A stretch of 64,000 nt of DNA, taken from contig NC_135719.1 of the NCBI RefSeq assembly GCF_964656455.1, forward strand, positions 70,544,283 to 70,608,282, written 5' to 3'. The translations under genes were made by a program, and so were the position numbers. The DNA is from Halichoerus grypus. Lineage: Eukaryota; Chordata; Mammalia; Carnivora; Phocidae. Under the pieces are notes generated by a model, which saw only the letters and a list, made by a program, of their open reading frames with translations, searched no databases and had not been told where the DNA came from. Every line of letters begins with the position of its first letter. Position 1 is the first letter of the stretch. Shown here piece after piece: positions 31,901 through 41,847 of the stretch.

Positions 31901-32829
31901 TGAGGGGTGGATTCTTTGAACCCTTGGACTGCTGCTACATGGTCATGTACCTGATCCCAATGGTAATGGCGGGGGAAGGGTTGGGCGCTCTCCCTTATCA
32001 ATCTTGGGCCCAGCAATCCCAGCTCAACCAAAGTATTCTAGATCCACTCTCTCCCCTCCTCCCTGCCCATGCAATAATGTTCTCACTGAGTCTCCAGAAG
32101 AATGAAGGCAGAGGGAGCCCTGGGGAACAGTTCCAATCAAACTGCAGCTTCTTTCTCTCTAGCCTTTCCTCTCATGTCTTTACCATTGCACAAAATATCC
32201 CAGCACTTCAGATCCCTCTGCCAACTCTGTCCTACTTTCTACAAAAATTTCCCCTCAACACCAGGCTGCACCCAGATCTAGCAAAGGCCTAAAATATCTT
32301 TTTCCCCTGTTCAGTGAGGAAGTTCCCTCTAGGACCAGCCTTCCTTCCCCTACAACATTCCCCTTCCACCAGTGGTTTTATTTGACCACTCTCTTCTTCC
32401 CACCTGCCGAAGGAAAAGCATAGGCTCTGGCTAAAGCCTTGGAGCCTATTCTCAGTTCTCTCAACTGCGGCCCTGTAGACAAGCCACTTCCGTATCTGGG
32501 TCCCAGTTTCCTCTTAGGACCCTAGTGGCAGGGCCTAGATCACGAGGCTGCTCTTGCTGCTCTTTCAAACTTCGACCATCCACCAGCTGGGGGCCAAGAG
32601 CGCCTGAGGAGAATCAGGGGCCTAGACTTGGACTGCACCGCCAGGCGGTGAACCGGACCTCCTGGAGCTACTCCCCGGATCCCCCCCCGCAGGTGCCAGG
32701 TGAGCGAACAGGGTGAGCGGCGCCCTCCCCTCCCTTACCGGAGTGGGGGATGCCCACGCTGGGGCAGCCAGGCTGCAAGACGGCTGAGCGGGACAGGGAG
32801 TCCTCGTATTCATCCAGGATGGACGCCAT
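25178..32829 (-). CDS. VPS18: VPS18, core subunit of HOPS and CORVET tethering complexes
   Basis: VPS18 is a class C Vps protein that scaffolds CORVET on early endosomes and HOPS on late endosomes/lysosomes, supporting tethering and fusion. Five coding exons join on the minus strand: 32739-32829, 31554-31695, 28660-28751, 26626-28496 and 25178-25903. All junctions are GT-AG and phases close, giving 973 codons before TAG, the human length. The N-terminal half is the Pep3/Vps18 beta-propeller region, followed by an alpha-solenoid with clathrin-heavy-chain-type repeats (about residues 600-770). A helical, probably coiled-coil segment lies near 800-847. The C-terminal RING-like domain starts at Cys853 (CAACDFPLLNRPFYLFLCGH...FHADC, then CVYCGEL). 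The start is the ATG at 32829 (MASILDEYEDSLSRS). The protein appears intact. Confidence 0.98.
26105..26245. repeat. MER5A-like DNA transposon remnant
   Basis: AAAATCACCTGGGGAGCATA, then GGGGCCCTACCCTCAGACTT and TCTGATTCAGTAAGTC, the typical MER5A order. Confidence 0.75.
26290..26515 (-). repeat. MIR in VPS18 intron 4
   Basis: Antisense MIR body with GAGGCAAAGAGAGGGTCAGA and AACTGGATTTCAAACCCTGA, ending CTTAACCTCTGCACTGC. Confidence 0.8.
26626..28496 (-). CDS. VPS18: VPS18 coding exon 4 (large central exon)
   Basis: A single 1871-base exon encoding about 624 residues, from SHLLIALNSTEVLYVNRNGQ to YEEAVDLALQ. It covers the rest of the propeller and most of the alpha-solenoid. The acceptor is CTCCAG and the donor GTGAGC. 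It reads open throughout with strong protein-level conservation. Confidence 0.98.
28660..28751 (-). CDS. VPS18: VPS18 coding exon 3
   Basis: Ninety-two bases between a CGACAG acceptor and a GTAAGT donor. Encodes IDLGKANEPNHVELGRKDDA then KVHKMFLDHT, with split codons at both ends that match exons 2 and 4. Confidence 0.96.
29101..29301 (-). mobile_element. SINEC
   Basis: Full-length antisense copy. Target-site duplication TACTGAGCACTTT (29088-29100 and 29302-29314). Confidence 0.93.
29480..29745 (+). mobile_element. Old LINE-1 fragment
   Basis: Phrases such as AAACCAGCAGTTTACAAAAG, ACCTGTCAGATTGGCAAAAA and CCTATGGTGCTGGTGA match the order of the L1 ORF2 3' region. Decayed, with no open frame. 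Confidence 0.6.
29748..30011 (-). mobile_element. Cluster of three antisense SINE pieces
   Basis: A short head fragment ending CCACCCAGGCACCCC (to 29777), a second piece ending CCACCCAAGCGCCC (to about 29904), and an older-type piece (AAGTAAACTCTACACCC to GCCAGCCAGGTGCC). Confidence 0.8.
30152..30346 (-). mobile_element. SINEC
   Basis: Antisense copy, moderately diverged. Duplication TTAAATATTCTTT (30139-30151 and 30347-30359). Confidence 0.9.
30374..30559 (-). mobile_element. SINEC
   Basis: Antisense copy. Duplication ATATTCAGTTTA (30362-30373 and 30560-30571). Confidence 0.92.
30698..30760. repeat. (TATG)n microsatellite, imperfect
   Basis: Runs of TATG/ATGT units broken by TATATATT, within VPS18 intron 2. 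Confidence 0.85.
30800..30985 (-). repeat. MIR
   Basis: Antisense MIR: ACAGATGAAGGGACACATTT, GACTTGCTCAACATTCCCTA and TCTGACCCAGGTCTACC. Confidence 0.75.
31018..31229 (+). mobile_element. SINEC, first of a nested pair
   Basis: Sense copy beginning GGGGCGCCTGGGTGGCTCAG. Its left target repeat is AATTCCAAATCTA (ending 31017). The right copy was later split by the next SINE and resumes after 31437. Confidence 0.9.
31237..31436 (+). mobile_element. SINEC, inserted into the target repeat of its neighbour
   Basis: Sense copy flanked by A(n)TTCCA on both sides. It lies within the AATTCCAAATCTA repeat created by the SINE to its left. Confidence 0.9.
31554..31695 (-). CDS. VPS18: VPS18 coding exon 2
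   Basis: One hundred forty-two bases between a CTGTAG acceptor and a GTAAGT donor. Encodes YVNAQLEKEVPIFTKQRIDF through MSLGKDTLL and part of Arg, in the propeller region. Confidence 0.97.
31696..32738 (-). other. VPS18: VPS18 intron 1
   Basis: Intron of 1043 bases with GT-AG ends. Apart from one MIR fragment it is unique sequence without SINEs. Confidence 0.9.
32420..32525 (+). repeat. MIR fragment in VPS18 intron 1
   Basis: Sense-type MIR core: GACAAGCCACTTCCGTATCT, then GTTTCCTCTTAGGACCC. Confidence 0.6.
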
Positions 32830-33650
32830 GGTGCCCGGCCTCTGGGCCCTCCGTCCCGGGCCCAGGGATTACACACAACAGGGCTCCCCCCAGGGATCCC
32901 CGTCGCCCTGGATTGGAAACTGCGTCTCCCCAGCCTCGACAAGAATCTGACAGATGTTGGCAATCCGCCGCCCACTCTTTAAAATCCTGAAGGTTTTCTC
33001 GCTCCCGCCTTATAAAGCGAGAAGACTGGGGAACCCTCCCCCTTGAATCTGGCGCAGTCCTGCACCCCGCTCCCGCCCCCCAGAATATCACTGGCTCCCT
33101 TTAGCCGATTCGAGAAGATCCCAACCTCGCCCCAGCAGCTCAGCTGACTCCCGCCCCCGGGACGCATGCCTATAACGTAACTTCCGGGTTCTCAGAGCCC
33201 CACTTTTACTCGCGTAGGAACGTAGCCCCGCCGGCCACGGCAAGGCGCGGCGACGGCTACGGAGAAGGAGGCGGGGCCAAGGGGGGGGCGGGCCAGGGCC
33301 TGGGCCCAGTCAGCTCTTCAGGGCGGGAGCCGGAAGTGCTGCGGGAGTGCTCGGCTTGAGGCGGAGCCCTGGACGCGCCACAGCTGCAGTCGGGCTGGGT
33401 GCTGGGTTGGCCCCTCTGAATACAGGTCCTTCCTTCCAGGACCCTGGTGCAGTTCCGAGCTCTGACGCAAGGGGGCAATCCCGGCTTTTTTAGGCCCTTT
33501 CCCACCGTGCCGCGGAGTGCCGCCCCGGCCTCGAAGCCAGTCCCCTGCTCCTTTCGTGCCCAGCCTTCCCTCCTTCAGACGGGGACCGCTCGGCGTCCGT
33601 GTCCAGCTCCCGCTCCGACCTCTCCAACAGGCCGCTGCCTCAGGAGAACC
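32600..33650. promoter_or_regulatory. CpG island and promoter of VPS18
   Basis: CpG-dense DNA over exon 1 and upstream. It has no TATA box and has two ETS-type sites (ACTTCCGG at about 33180-33187 and CCGGAAGT at about 33331-33338), as is usual for a housekeeping promoter. The transcription start is probably between about 32900 and 33170. The right half beyond 33200 could also drive a divergent transcript. Confidence 0.75.
32739..32829 (-). CDS. VPS18: VPS18 coding exon 1
   Basis: Ninety-one bases encoding MASILDEYEDSLSRSAVLQP and GCPSVGIPHS plus the first base of the next Gly codon. Donor is GTAAGG. The surrounding CpG island contains the promoter. Confidence 0.97.
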
Positions 33651-34844
33651 TCCCGTTCCTCAGTTTAGTCGCTGTCTTGATCCTCACAAGGCAAAGGCAA
33701 GCAGTTCTGGCCTCTCTTCTCCCACATTTAGCTAAGAGCCACCTAACCTGCCTCTAACCGGCTCCGTAATGGCTCCTCGGTGTGGGGAGAGACAGAAGGG
33801 GCGGCAGAAAAGACCAAGCACAGCTAAGGGGTGCCGGTCTGCTTCCATTCACGCATTCAAAATAGCGTTGAGCACTAACTTTGTGCCTAGCCTTGGGCTG
33901 GGTGCTGGAGTCACAGAGGTAAGTACAATATCGTCCTTGAAGGCCATAAACTAGCAGGGACAATGGACCAGTGAACAGATACTTAATGCTAGGAAAGCGA
34001 TGGGTGGATTTGTTCAGAAGCTCACTCCTTCCACAAGTGAGCTCACACTCTCTGTCAGCCACTATTCCAGGCTCTGGGGGCGGCACAACAGAACAAAATG
34101 GACAAAAGTCTCAGCCCTCGTGAGGCTTACCCAGGGACATGGCCACAGCGCTGTGGGGAGCACAGAGGCGCAAATACCCGCAAAGCAGGAACCAGGGCCC
34201 AAGTGACCTTGAAGGCCGGTGGGGAGTCCAAAGCGAAGGAATGTGGAGTGCGACTCCTCCGTTTCAGTTTCCCTCTTCCGCCCGCCTAGGCCACCCAGAC
34301 GGAGTCTGTTCCCTTCTGGGGCCCGCCGACTCTACCTTGTTAGAATGGAAGGCTATTGGCCAGGGTCATGGCCATCCTGGCTTTAACGGGTAGCCTGTGC
34401 CTAATGACTAAAAGAGCCCCCTTTACTCTCAAAAGCGTCCAGTTTGCACCGTATATTGTGTGGTCCCACTACTCGCCCAACTTCTCTGCCAGACGCCGAG
34501 GACTGAACCCTGACCAGCCTCCACCCAGGGCTATCTGACCTGGAGTGGCCTTGGCCTGGGGCGGGGCCACAAGTTAGGCGGTCCAAAATAACTTTCTGCT
34601 GCTCGCGGTCCCACTTCTCCTGCCCAGAACCTGCAGGAGCAATGCCACTCTCCCAACCAAGGGCGCTGCCTGGCAGGCTAGGTCCGAAAAGGGAAGATGC
34701 CAGAGGTGAGCCGCAGACAAGAGGTTTCCGCCCTGGGAAAAGTGGTCCCAGCTAGGGAGCTGCCCTGCTCGGTGCAGAAGGCTCCACCCAAGATCACCTG
34801 CCTTATGCATTAGGGAAATACAAATGGGCCCAGCCTAAGGTCAG

Positions 34845-35080
34845 ATAATAATAAAAGGAACATTTACTGAGTATCAGCAATGTGCCAAGCACCACACTAA
34901 GTTCATAATAATCATTGTTATTTCATTTTACCCTTACCCTAATGCTAAGAAGCAAGTACTGCTCTTTTCTCCACGTTACAAAATCAGAAACTGACATTCA
35001 GAATGGAAAAGCAATTTGTCCAGGGTCAGGTGGCCAGGAAATGGGGAAACTAGAAGGCAGTATTCAAATATAAGCAGATG
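34845..35080 (-). repeat. MIR
   Basis: Antisense MIR with ATTTACTGAGTATCAGCAAT, GTGCCAAGCACCACACTAAG and CAATTTGTCCAGGGTCAGGT. Confidence 0.8.
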
Positions 35081-35419
35081 CTGAAGAGTTAACCAACACA
35101 CTCCATTTCCCAATGCAAGATGAAGAGGAGAGAGTACAGCTGATTCCTCAGGTCTGGACTGTGCAGAGGAATGTCCCCCTTGCATGGAGCCAGCCAGCAT
35201 AGGAGGGGTGTCTCAGGGACACAGAGTCCTTCCAGCTACCTCCTCACTGTCCCTAAAACCTTCCTCCTGGGTTTCACTGCTCTCTGGAATGTATAGGGTG
35301 GGGCCTAAGTGGGCCTTGCTTACTATGGACTCAGTACACACTCCTGTTGAGTTGAATACAGTAGGATTCCTCTGCATACTCATTCTCCCATCCTTATGTT
35401 GGCCTTTGGAGTAAGAACA

Positions 35420-35625
35420 AGACCAGCATTCTTATCCCTGCCCAATCACTCACTAGTTGGGCACTGTGCGCAGGTGATGCTCTTAACTTCAGTTTCCTCA
35501 TCTACAGAAATACTGTAGATATAATGATACATAGTAGGTCTGTGTGGAAAAGTAAATGAGGTGATCTAGGTGAAAGCTCATTGCTCTAGCATAATGTCCA
35601 ACACAGAGGATATGCTCAGGAAACT
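35420..35625 (+). repeat. MIR
   Basis: Sense MIR: CAGTTTCCTCATCTACAGAA, later AAAAGTAAATGAGGTGATCT and TAGCATAATGTCCAACAC. Confidence 0.75.
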
Positions 35626-36579
35626 AAAAATATGGCTTTAATCTGACAGTCATTCTCAAGTCCACTTCCTCCACGAGGCCTCCCTAGACTACAACTTCCC
35701 CATCAGAACTGCTATGGCTTTTCTTATCCCGGCCATTTACTGACCCTTAATTAAGAAGCATGGGCATTTTTCTTTGATATAACAGAAGCTGATTGTGGAG
35801 AATACCCCAAACAAACCTGAGTACAGGAATACTGAAGTGTCTTAGGGAACTCACAGCTGGGGATACAGATCCACCAGCTCCTACCTCTCACAATCTGTGT
35901 GGTTGTTGCCACAAGATAGGTAAGGGCTGACTGCTGGGCCGGGGAGTAAGAGGAATAGTGTATGAAAGGAGGTGAATTTGAGCTAAGACTTGAAGTGCAT
36001 GCATGATTTCCAAGGGCAAAAAAAGAGAAGGCATTACGCAGGCCTCAAGAAAACCAAGAGAATAGGCCTGCAAACAGGTCAATTGGGGGCTGGGGAGCTA
36101 GAGCATCAGGGAGTGGGGCAGTGTAGGAAATGGGACCAGTTGTGGCCAGATTATGAAATCAGTTGAATAGGCCATCAGAAGGCTTTGGTTAGGGATGAGA
36201 TCATCTGATGTGGGTTCTAGAAAAATGGGTGGTGGCTTGGGTGGAGTCCACATCAGAGAGTATGAGACCTGAGGCAGAAGCAGAGAAGTGGTGAGGGCCC
36301 AACCTGGAGAGAGAGTAGACTGGGAAGACTCTGGGGAGACATGTCTGAGGAAGAGCCCACTGGAGTTAGTGACAGGTTAGATGTGGGGATGAAGGAAGGG
36401 TTCAGGACGACTCCTGGGGAGACGTGGCAGATGGTGCAATGTCACCATTGTACAGGACGAGGAAGAGCTGGATGGGGGTGGGGCAGAGGTCACATGATTG
36501 AGCACAATCTGGACAGTGGCACCTGAGACCCCTGCAGGGCATTTACTCTGAGAGACCCAGCATCATGGGGCAGTCGTAA

Positions 36580-36740
36580 CTTACTAATAAATATTTATTA
36601 AACAATTACATGAATGACCTTTCTCATGCTTCAGTCTCTACATTTGTAAGATGAGAAAAATCTACCTGTAGCATTGTGAATATTGTAGAATATTATGCAA
36701 ATCACTCAGCACTGTGCCTATACCTAGAAAATGCTCAATA
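36580..36740 (+). repeat. MIR, interrupted by a SINE
   Basis: CTCTACATTTGTAAGATGAG, then GCACTGTGCCTATACC and AAATGCTCAATACAAG. The MIR continues after the SINE at about 36978-37005. Confidence 0.7.
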
Positions 36741-36751
36741 CAAGTTAACTA

Positions 36752-36963
36752 GGGATGCCTGGGTGGCTCAGTCGGTTAAGCTTCTGCCTTTGGCTCAGGT
36801 CATGATCCTGGGGTCCTGGGATACAGCCCCAAGCCCAGTGTCGGGCTCCCTGCTCAGCAAGGAGTCTGCTTCTCCCTCTCCTCCCTGCTCTCATGCTCTC
36901 TCTCGCTGTCTCTCTCTCGCTGACTCTCTCTCTCAAATAAATAAATAGAATCTTTAAAAAAAA
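36752..36963 (+). mobile_element. SINEC
   Basis: Full-length sense copy with a perfect 14-bp duplication ATACAAGTTAACTA (36738-36751 and 36964-36977). Confidence 0.94.
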
Positions 36964-37051
36964 ATACAAGTTAACTATTAGTAGTAATTGTTGACTGAAT
37001 GAAGACCCAGACCAAAAGGAGTGATTTAATTGACTTAAGTGAGTAATTTGG

Positions 37052-37163
37052 TTTTTTTTTTAAGTTTATTTATTTATTTAGTAATCTCTACACCCAACAT
37101 GGGACTTGAACTCCCTGAGATCAAGTGTCACATGTTCTCCTAATGGAGCCAGCCAGGCACCCC
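37052..37163 (-). mobile_element. Older-type SINE
   Basis: Antisense copy with TAGTAATCTCTACACCCAAC, ATGGGACTTGAACTCC and AGCCAGCCAGGCACCCC. Confidence 0.85.
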
Positions 37164-37740
37164 AAATTAGTTTTTTTTTTAAATACACATTCTTTTTTAG
37201 AAGTTTTAGATTTATGGAAAAAGTGAAAAGATAGTGGAGGGTTTCCATATATCTCACATTCAGTTTCCCTTACTACAAACATCTTACATTAGTATGGCAC
37301 ATTTGTTAAAATTAGTAAATCAATATTGATACATTATTATTAACTGAAGTCCGTACTTTATTCAGATCGCCTCAGTTTTTACCTATTGTCCTCTTTCTGT
37401 TCCAGGATTCCATCCAGGATATCATCTTATATTTAGTTGTCATGTCTCCTTAGGCCCCTCTTGACTCTGGCAGTTTTTCAGACTTTCCTTGTTTTTGATG
37501 ACCTTGACAATTTTGAGGAGTATTGAGCAGGTATTTTGTAGGATGCTCTCTATTGGAATTTGTCTGTTATCTCTTTCATAATTAGATTGGGGTTGTGGGT
37601 TTGGGGGAGGTGAAATACCATTATCATCACATCATATCAAGGGTATATACCATCAACATGACTCACCACTGTTGATGTTGACCTTGGTAGCGCTTGTCAG
37701 ATTCTCCACTATAAGGTTACTCTTCCTCCCCACCTTTCTC
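37164..37740. mobile_element. Old LINE-1 3' end fragment, copy A (left part)
   Basis: AT-rich decayed L1-like 3' sequence (AACATCTTACATTAGTATGG, GGCAGTTTTTCAGACTTTCC, TGATGACCTTGACAATTTTG). It aligns by eye with a second copy at 48.45-49.5 kb. It resumes at 38251 after a SINE compound. Confidence 0.7.
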
Positions 37741-37847
37741 TTTCTTTTCTTTCTTTCTTCCTTCCTTCCTTCCTTCCTTCCGTCCTTCCTTCCTTCCTTC
37801 CTTCCTTTCTTTCTTTCTTTCTTCCTTTCTTTCTTTTTCTTTCCTTT
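37739..37847. repeat. (TTTC/TTCC)n microsatellite
   Basis: About 110 bases of TTTC and TTCC units on the plus strand at the tail side of antisense SINEs. Most likely an expanded SINE A-tail (GAAA/GGAA). Confidence 0.9.
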
Positions 37848-38030
37848 TTGAAGATTTATTTATTCATTTGACAGAGAGAAAGTACAATCGGGGGAGCAGC
37901 AGGGAGAGGGAGAAGCAGGCTCCCCGCTGAGCAGAGAGCCCGATGCGGCCTGAACCCCAAACCCAGGACCCTGGGATCCTGACCTGAACTGAAGGCAGTC
38001 GCTTAACCGACTGAGCCACCCAGGCGACCC
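37848..38030 (-). mobile_element. SINEC, inserted in the tail of its neighbour
   Basis: Antisense copy ending CCACCCAGGCGACCC. It sits between the microsatellite and the next SINE, inside the outer duplication of the pair. Confidence 0.88.
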
Positions 38031-38036
38031 CCCTCC

Positions 38037-38250
38037 CTTTTTTTAAAAGATTTTATTTATTTATTTGAGAGAGTGAGCCAGTGAGAGAGAGCATGGCGAG
38101 GGGACTGCAAAGGGAGAGGGAGAAGCAGATTCCCCACAGAGCAGGGAGCCCCATGTCCCCAAGTGGGGCTGGATCACGATCATGTGACTCCAGGATCATG
38201 ACCTGAGCCCAGGGCAGCTGCTTAACTGACTGAGCCACCCAGGTGTCCCT
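38037..38250 (-). mobile_element. SINEC, outer element of a pair
   Basis: Antisense copy ending CCACCCAGGTGTCCC. The duplication CCTCCCCACCTTTC (37725-37738 and 38251-38264) bounds microsatellite, inner SINE and this SINE together. Confidence 0.9.
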
Positions 38251-38400
38251 CCTCCCCACCTTTCAATACTATCTTCTTTGGAAGGAAGTCTCTACACACA
38301 GCCCGCACTTGAGTGGGGATTTACGCTTCCTTGAGGGTGAAGTTTAAGTCATTTGGAATTCTTCTGCATGGGAGATTTAGGAATTTGTTTTTAAATTTAA
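38251..38400. mobile_element. Old LINE-1 3' end fragment, copy A (right part)
   Basis: Continues the L1 sequence broken at 37738. TTTGGAAGGAAGTCTCTACA matches the same order in the copy near 49.05 kb. Confidence 0.65.
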
Positions 38401-39300
38401 TGTTTATTTTAATCATCATAATATATGTATAAATTTTAAAAACAGGGCCATAAGACTTATTAAGGAAACCCATCAGTCCTTTTCCTCATCCCCAGTTAAA
38501 CTCCATCTGACCTGTCTATACTCATCTCTCAGTTCTCCAGATGTGCTGATCTAGGGATGTTCCCAGATGCACCACACCTCTGCAGACATTTGAGTATTTG
38601 GTCTTGGGGGTCTGACCCCTCTGGAAAGACTTTGCTGATATTCCTCCCCTTGCCAGGATCAGGGCCCTCCTAGGTGCTCCTCCAGCCTCCTGTACTGATC
38701 GCCCATATTATGATTACATTTGTATGATTACTACATTACAGTTGTTTGGTAGTCTCTCTCTCTCTCTCTCCTTTCCCGCCCCTTCACTCCCTCTTCCCCT
38801 TCCCTTCCTCCTCCCCACCCTCTCTCTCTCTCCTTCCTCCTGTTCCTCTTCCATTTCTCCCCCCTCCCCCTCCTGCCCTTCCCTCCCTCTCCCTGGGGTG
38901 ACTCTGTATAAGCTGCCTGAGGGCAGGGACAGGTGTACCGGCACACCCTCTCCTAAGACAGGGCCTGGCACATTGTTAAACTATATTGAAGGGAAAAAAG
39001 CCCTAGCTAATGCAGAACACCTCTTCTCAACTCTTTACAAGAGATTATAAATCTCTTTTCTTCCTATTTGGTTCCCTTCCAGATGTTTCCATGGCCCCAA
39101 TTTTCAGAAAGCCTTCTCCCCTCCCTGTTACTGTCATCCTTTCTTTCACTGAGTGCATGTCAAAACCCCACCCAAGGCATGTGTGGATCCAATCTACCTT
39201 CTTTCTTTATGCCACCTTCTAGGATTATAGTGCCAGTGGTCCCAGAGAAGACACTGGAGGTGAGGGAATAGGGACATTTTTTCACTTGTCTATGTGGGAA
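38400..39300. other. Gene-free stretch with possible L2 remnants
   Basis: AT-rich decayed sequence at 38400-38530, L2-like phrases at about 38580-38700, then a pyrimidine tract. Nothing coding. Confidence 0.4.
38752..38895. repeat. (TC)n / pyrimidine-rich tract
   Basis: TCTC runs followed by CCTTCC/TCCCC-rich sequence. Open frames here are compositional. Confidence 0.85.
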
Positions 39301-39318
39301 ATGAAAGCATCCTTCAAA

Positions 39319-39490
39319 GGGATGCTCAGTTGGTGGCTGCCTTCGGCAGGGGTCATGATCCTAGGGTCCTGGGATCGAGTCCCACATCAGACTCCTTGCT
39401 CAGTGGGGAGCCTGCTTCTCCCTCTGTCTGCGCTCCCCCTGCTTGTGTTCTCTCTCTCTCTGACAAATAAATAAAATCCTTAAAAAAAAA
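39319..39490 (+). mobile_element. SINEC, internally shortened head
   Basis: Sense copy starting GATGCTCAGTTGGTGGCTGC, ending AAATAAATAAAATCCTTA(n). It is the oldest insertion in a stack marked by three copies of GAAAGCATCCT. Confidence 0.85.
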
Positions 39491-39543
39491 GCTTATAAAA
39501 GACTCTCCCTCTGCCCCTCCCCCCAAAATAAACAAATAAATCT

Positions 39544-39741
39544 TTTTTTTTTAAAGGTTTTATTTATTTATTTCACAGAGAGAGACACAGTGAGAGCAGG
39601 ATCACAAGCAGGGGGAGAGGAAGAGGGAGAAACAGACTTCCCGCTGAGCAGGGAGCCCTATGCGGGGCTCGATCCCAGGACCCTGGGATCATGACCTGAG
39701 CTGAAGGCAGACGCTTAACGACTCAGCCACCCAGGCGCCCC
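39544..39741 (-). mobile_element. SINEC
   Basis: Antisense full-length copy with the duplication AACAAATAAATCT (39531-39543 and 39742-39754). Confidence 0.92.
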
Positions 39742-39778
39742 AACAAATAAATCTTTAAAAATAAAAAGAAAGCATCCT

Positions 39779-39990
39779 GGGGTGCCTGGGTGGCTCAGTT
39801 GGTTAAGCAACTGCCTTCGGCTCAGGTCATGATCCTGGAGTCCCGGGATCGAGTCCCGCATCGGGCTCCCTGCTCGGCAGGGAGTCTGCTTCTCCCTCTG
39901 ACCCTCCTCCCTCTCATGCTCTCTGTCTCTCATTCTCTCTCTCGCAAATAAATAAAATCTTAAAAAAAAAAAAATTTAAAAAAAAAAAAA
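39779..39990 (+). mobile_element. SINEC
   Basis: Sense copy flanked by AAAGAAAGCATCCT on both sides (left ends at 39778, right ends near 40002). Confidence 0.9.
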
Positions 39991-40366
39991 AGAAAGCATC
40001 CTTACGCCATTGGTCCTCAAACTGGGGTTCACATGTCCTTAGGGGGCTGAAAAGCTCTCCCCAAGAGGCACGGAGCACCAAGGAAATCAGTGTCCTCAGC
40101 TTCCCTCATCTATTTCCTAAAAGTGACCAGCAGAAGGTACCTGGGAGGAAGAGGCAGGATATCTCCCACCTCCCCTGCTCCTACTTTTCAAAGAAAAATA
40201 CACCACTCACCTATTGGGATGGGAAAATCAAAACCCTTCACACTATGGTGCTTCCTTCCAGGGATAAAAATCTGCAGGAAGCCCAGCGAAAAGACCTCTG
40301 GAATTATTGTTGGTATTCCCACAAAGAACAGGTAACAAATCCTTTACCCATCAAATGATTTCTGCT

Positions 40367-40421
40367 TTTTTTTTTTTAAGATTTTACTTATTTATTTGAA
40401 AGAGAGAGTGTGTGAGCAAGT

Positions 40422-40456
<35 letters not shown>

Positions 40457-40586
40457 CACGAAGAGGAGAGGGAGAAGCAGACTCTAGCTGAGCAGGGAGC
40501 CCGATGTGGGGCTTGAACCCAGGACCCTGGGATGATGACCTGAGCCGAAGGCAGATGCTTAACCGACTAAGCCACCCAGGTGCCCC
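40367..40586 (-). mobile_element. SINEC with expanded (GA)n box
   Basis: Antisense copy in which the CT-rich zone has grown to an AGAGAG run at about 40420-40456. Confidence 0.9.
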
Positions 40587-40872
40587 AGTTTCTGGTTCTT
40601 TAATTTGAATACAATTTGAGAACCTAATCAGCTGTTGGTTTCTTGAAAAAAAATCACTAACATTTTTGGCATATAATTTGGAAAGGAGTCAAATAATCAA
40701 GTGACATTGTATATCAAACCTTCCATTCCCATCTAACATTTATGTGAACAAGCTTTCTCCGCATTTAGATCAACACAAAACAAAAAAATATATAGGAAGA
40801 TAATTGATGCTAAACTTTGTCTCATTTAAGCATTCTATCTACGAATGCATAAACTGATTGAAAACAAAACCA

Positions 40873-40996
40873 GGGGCGCCTGGGTGGCCCAGTCATTTGG
40901 GCATCCGGCTCTTGGTTTCCACTTGGGTCATGATCCCGGGGTTATGATCTCAGGGTTGTGGGACTGAGCCCTGCATCAGGCTCCATGCTCATTGTG
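40873..40996 (+). mobile_element. SINE, truncated at its 3' side
   Basis: GGGGCGCCTGGGTGGCCCAG to CATCAGGCTCCATGCTCATT, with no CT zone or A-tail. Confidence 0.8.
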
Positions 40997-40999
40997 TGC

Positions 41000-41100
41000 T
41001 AGACAAGTAACCTCCCCTCTCTGAGCTCCTCTCCTTTCCTCAGCTGTAAGCTGTGAAGGTAGAACTAGACCATCTCTAACATTCTGTGATTCTCTGAAAG
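41000..41100 (+). repeat. MIR
   Basis: AGTAACCTCCCCTCTCTGAG, CCTCAGCTGTAAGCTGTGAA, then CATTCTGTGATTCTCTGA. Confidence 0.65.
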
Positions 41101-41442
41101 CCAAACCTTTGCCACAGTCCCTTTAGGGACAATGCCCAGGGAATAATGATTTTCAGGGCACTGCCTCAGAGCTGGCTGCTATGCTTCTTATCTTTCCCTT
41201 AGTCCAGGAGACATTTCAAAAGATGCGATAGCCAGGAAGCTTTCTATAATTAATGTGAAACCCGGTAAAATCTAACAACTAGCCCTCATCCTGCCTCCAA
41301 CTTAATGCACACACTACGTCACACTGCACATGTCTGAGTTAAACTTGCCTGTAGATTCACCCATATGGCCTCTTACCGAAATGAAAAACGATAGCAACAA
41401 CACAACAACAATAAATCCAAAATATTTAAAAAGGTCACTGAA

Positions 41443-41637
41443 GGGCGCCTGGGTGGCTCAGTCGGTTAAGCATCAGCCTTTGGCTCAGGTCATGATCCTG
41501 GGATCTGGGATCGAGCCCCACATCGGGCTCCCTGTTCAGCGGAGAGCCTGCTTCTCCCTCTTCCTCTGCCCCTCCCCCTGCATGTGCTCTCTGTCTCTCT
41601 CTCTCTCTCAAATAGATAAAATATTTTTTTAATTAAA
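41443..41637 (+). mobile_element. SINEC
   Basis: Sense full-length copy starting GGGCGCCTGGGTGGCTCAGT. Confidence 0.92.
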
Positions 41638-41647
41638 AAACCTTTTA

Positions 41648-41843
41648 GGGGCGCCTGGGTGGCTCAGTTGTTAAGCGGCTGCCTTCGGCTCAGGTCATGA
41701 TCCCAGGGCCCTGGGATCGAGCCCCGCATCGGGCTCCCTGCTCTGCGGGAAGCCTGCTTCTCCCTCTCCCACTCCCACTGCTTGTGTTCCCTCTCTCGTG
41801 TCTCTCTCTGTCAAATAAATAAATAAAATCTTAAAAAAAAAAA
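41648..41843 (+). mobile_element. SINEC
   Basis: Sense full-length copy. The segment AAAAAACCTTTTA appears on both sides, consistent with insertion into or next to the tail of the preceding SINE. Confidence 0.92.
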
Positions 41844-41847
41844 ACCT

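Larger units (their letters stand above)
33650..36580. other. Intergenic, VPS18-RHOV, low SINE content
   Basis: No coding exon recognised. Old repeat remnants lie at 33840-34200 (L2/MIR-like, for example TTGTGCCTAGCCTTGGGCTG), 34845-35080 (MIR), 35420-35625 (MIR), 35660-35760 (L2-like) and 35900-36480 (an ancient family, unassigned, with ATTATGAAATCAGTTGAATA and GGGATGAGATCATCTGATGT). Confidence 0.5.

Noticed and set aside
33447..33668. Small plus-strand gene divergent from VPS18
   Set aside because: Open frame in a CpG island without recognisable product. Kept only as a possible noncoding divergent transcript.
38714..38971. Glu/Arg-rich minus-strand open frame
   Set aside because: Produced by the TC-rich tract. 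Low-complexity composition only.
41443..41843. tRNA genes or a tandem CRISPR-like array
   Set aside because: The tRNA-like heads (A and B box wording) belong to dispersed SINEs with CT zones, A-tails and target duplications. The repeats are not spaced regularly.
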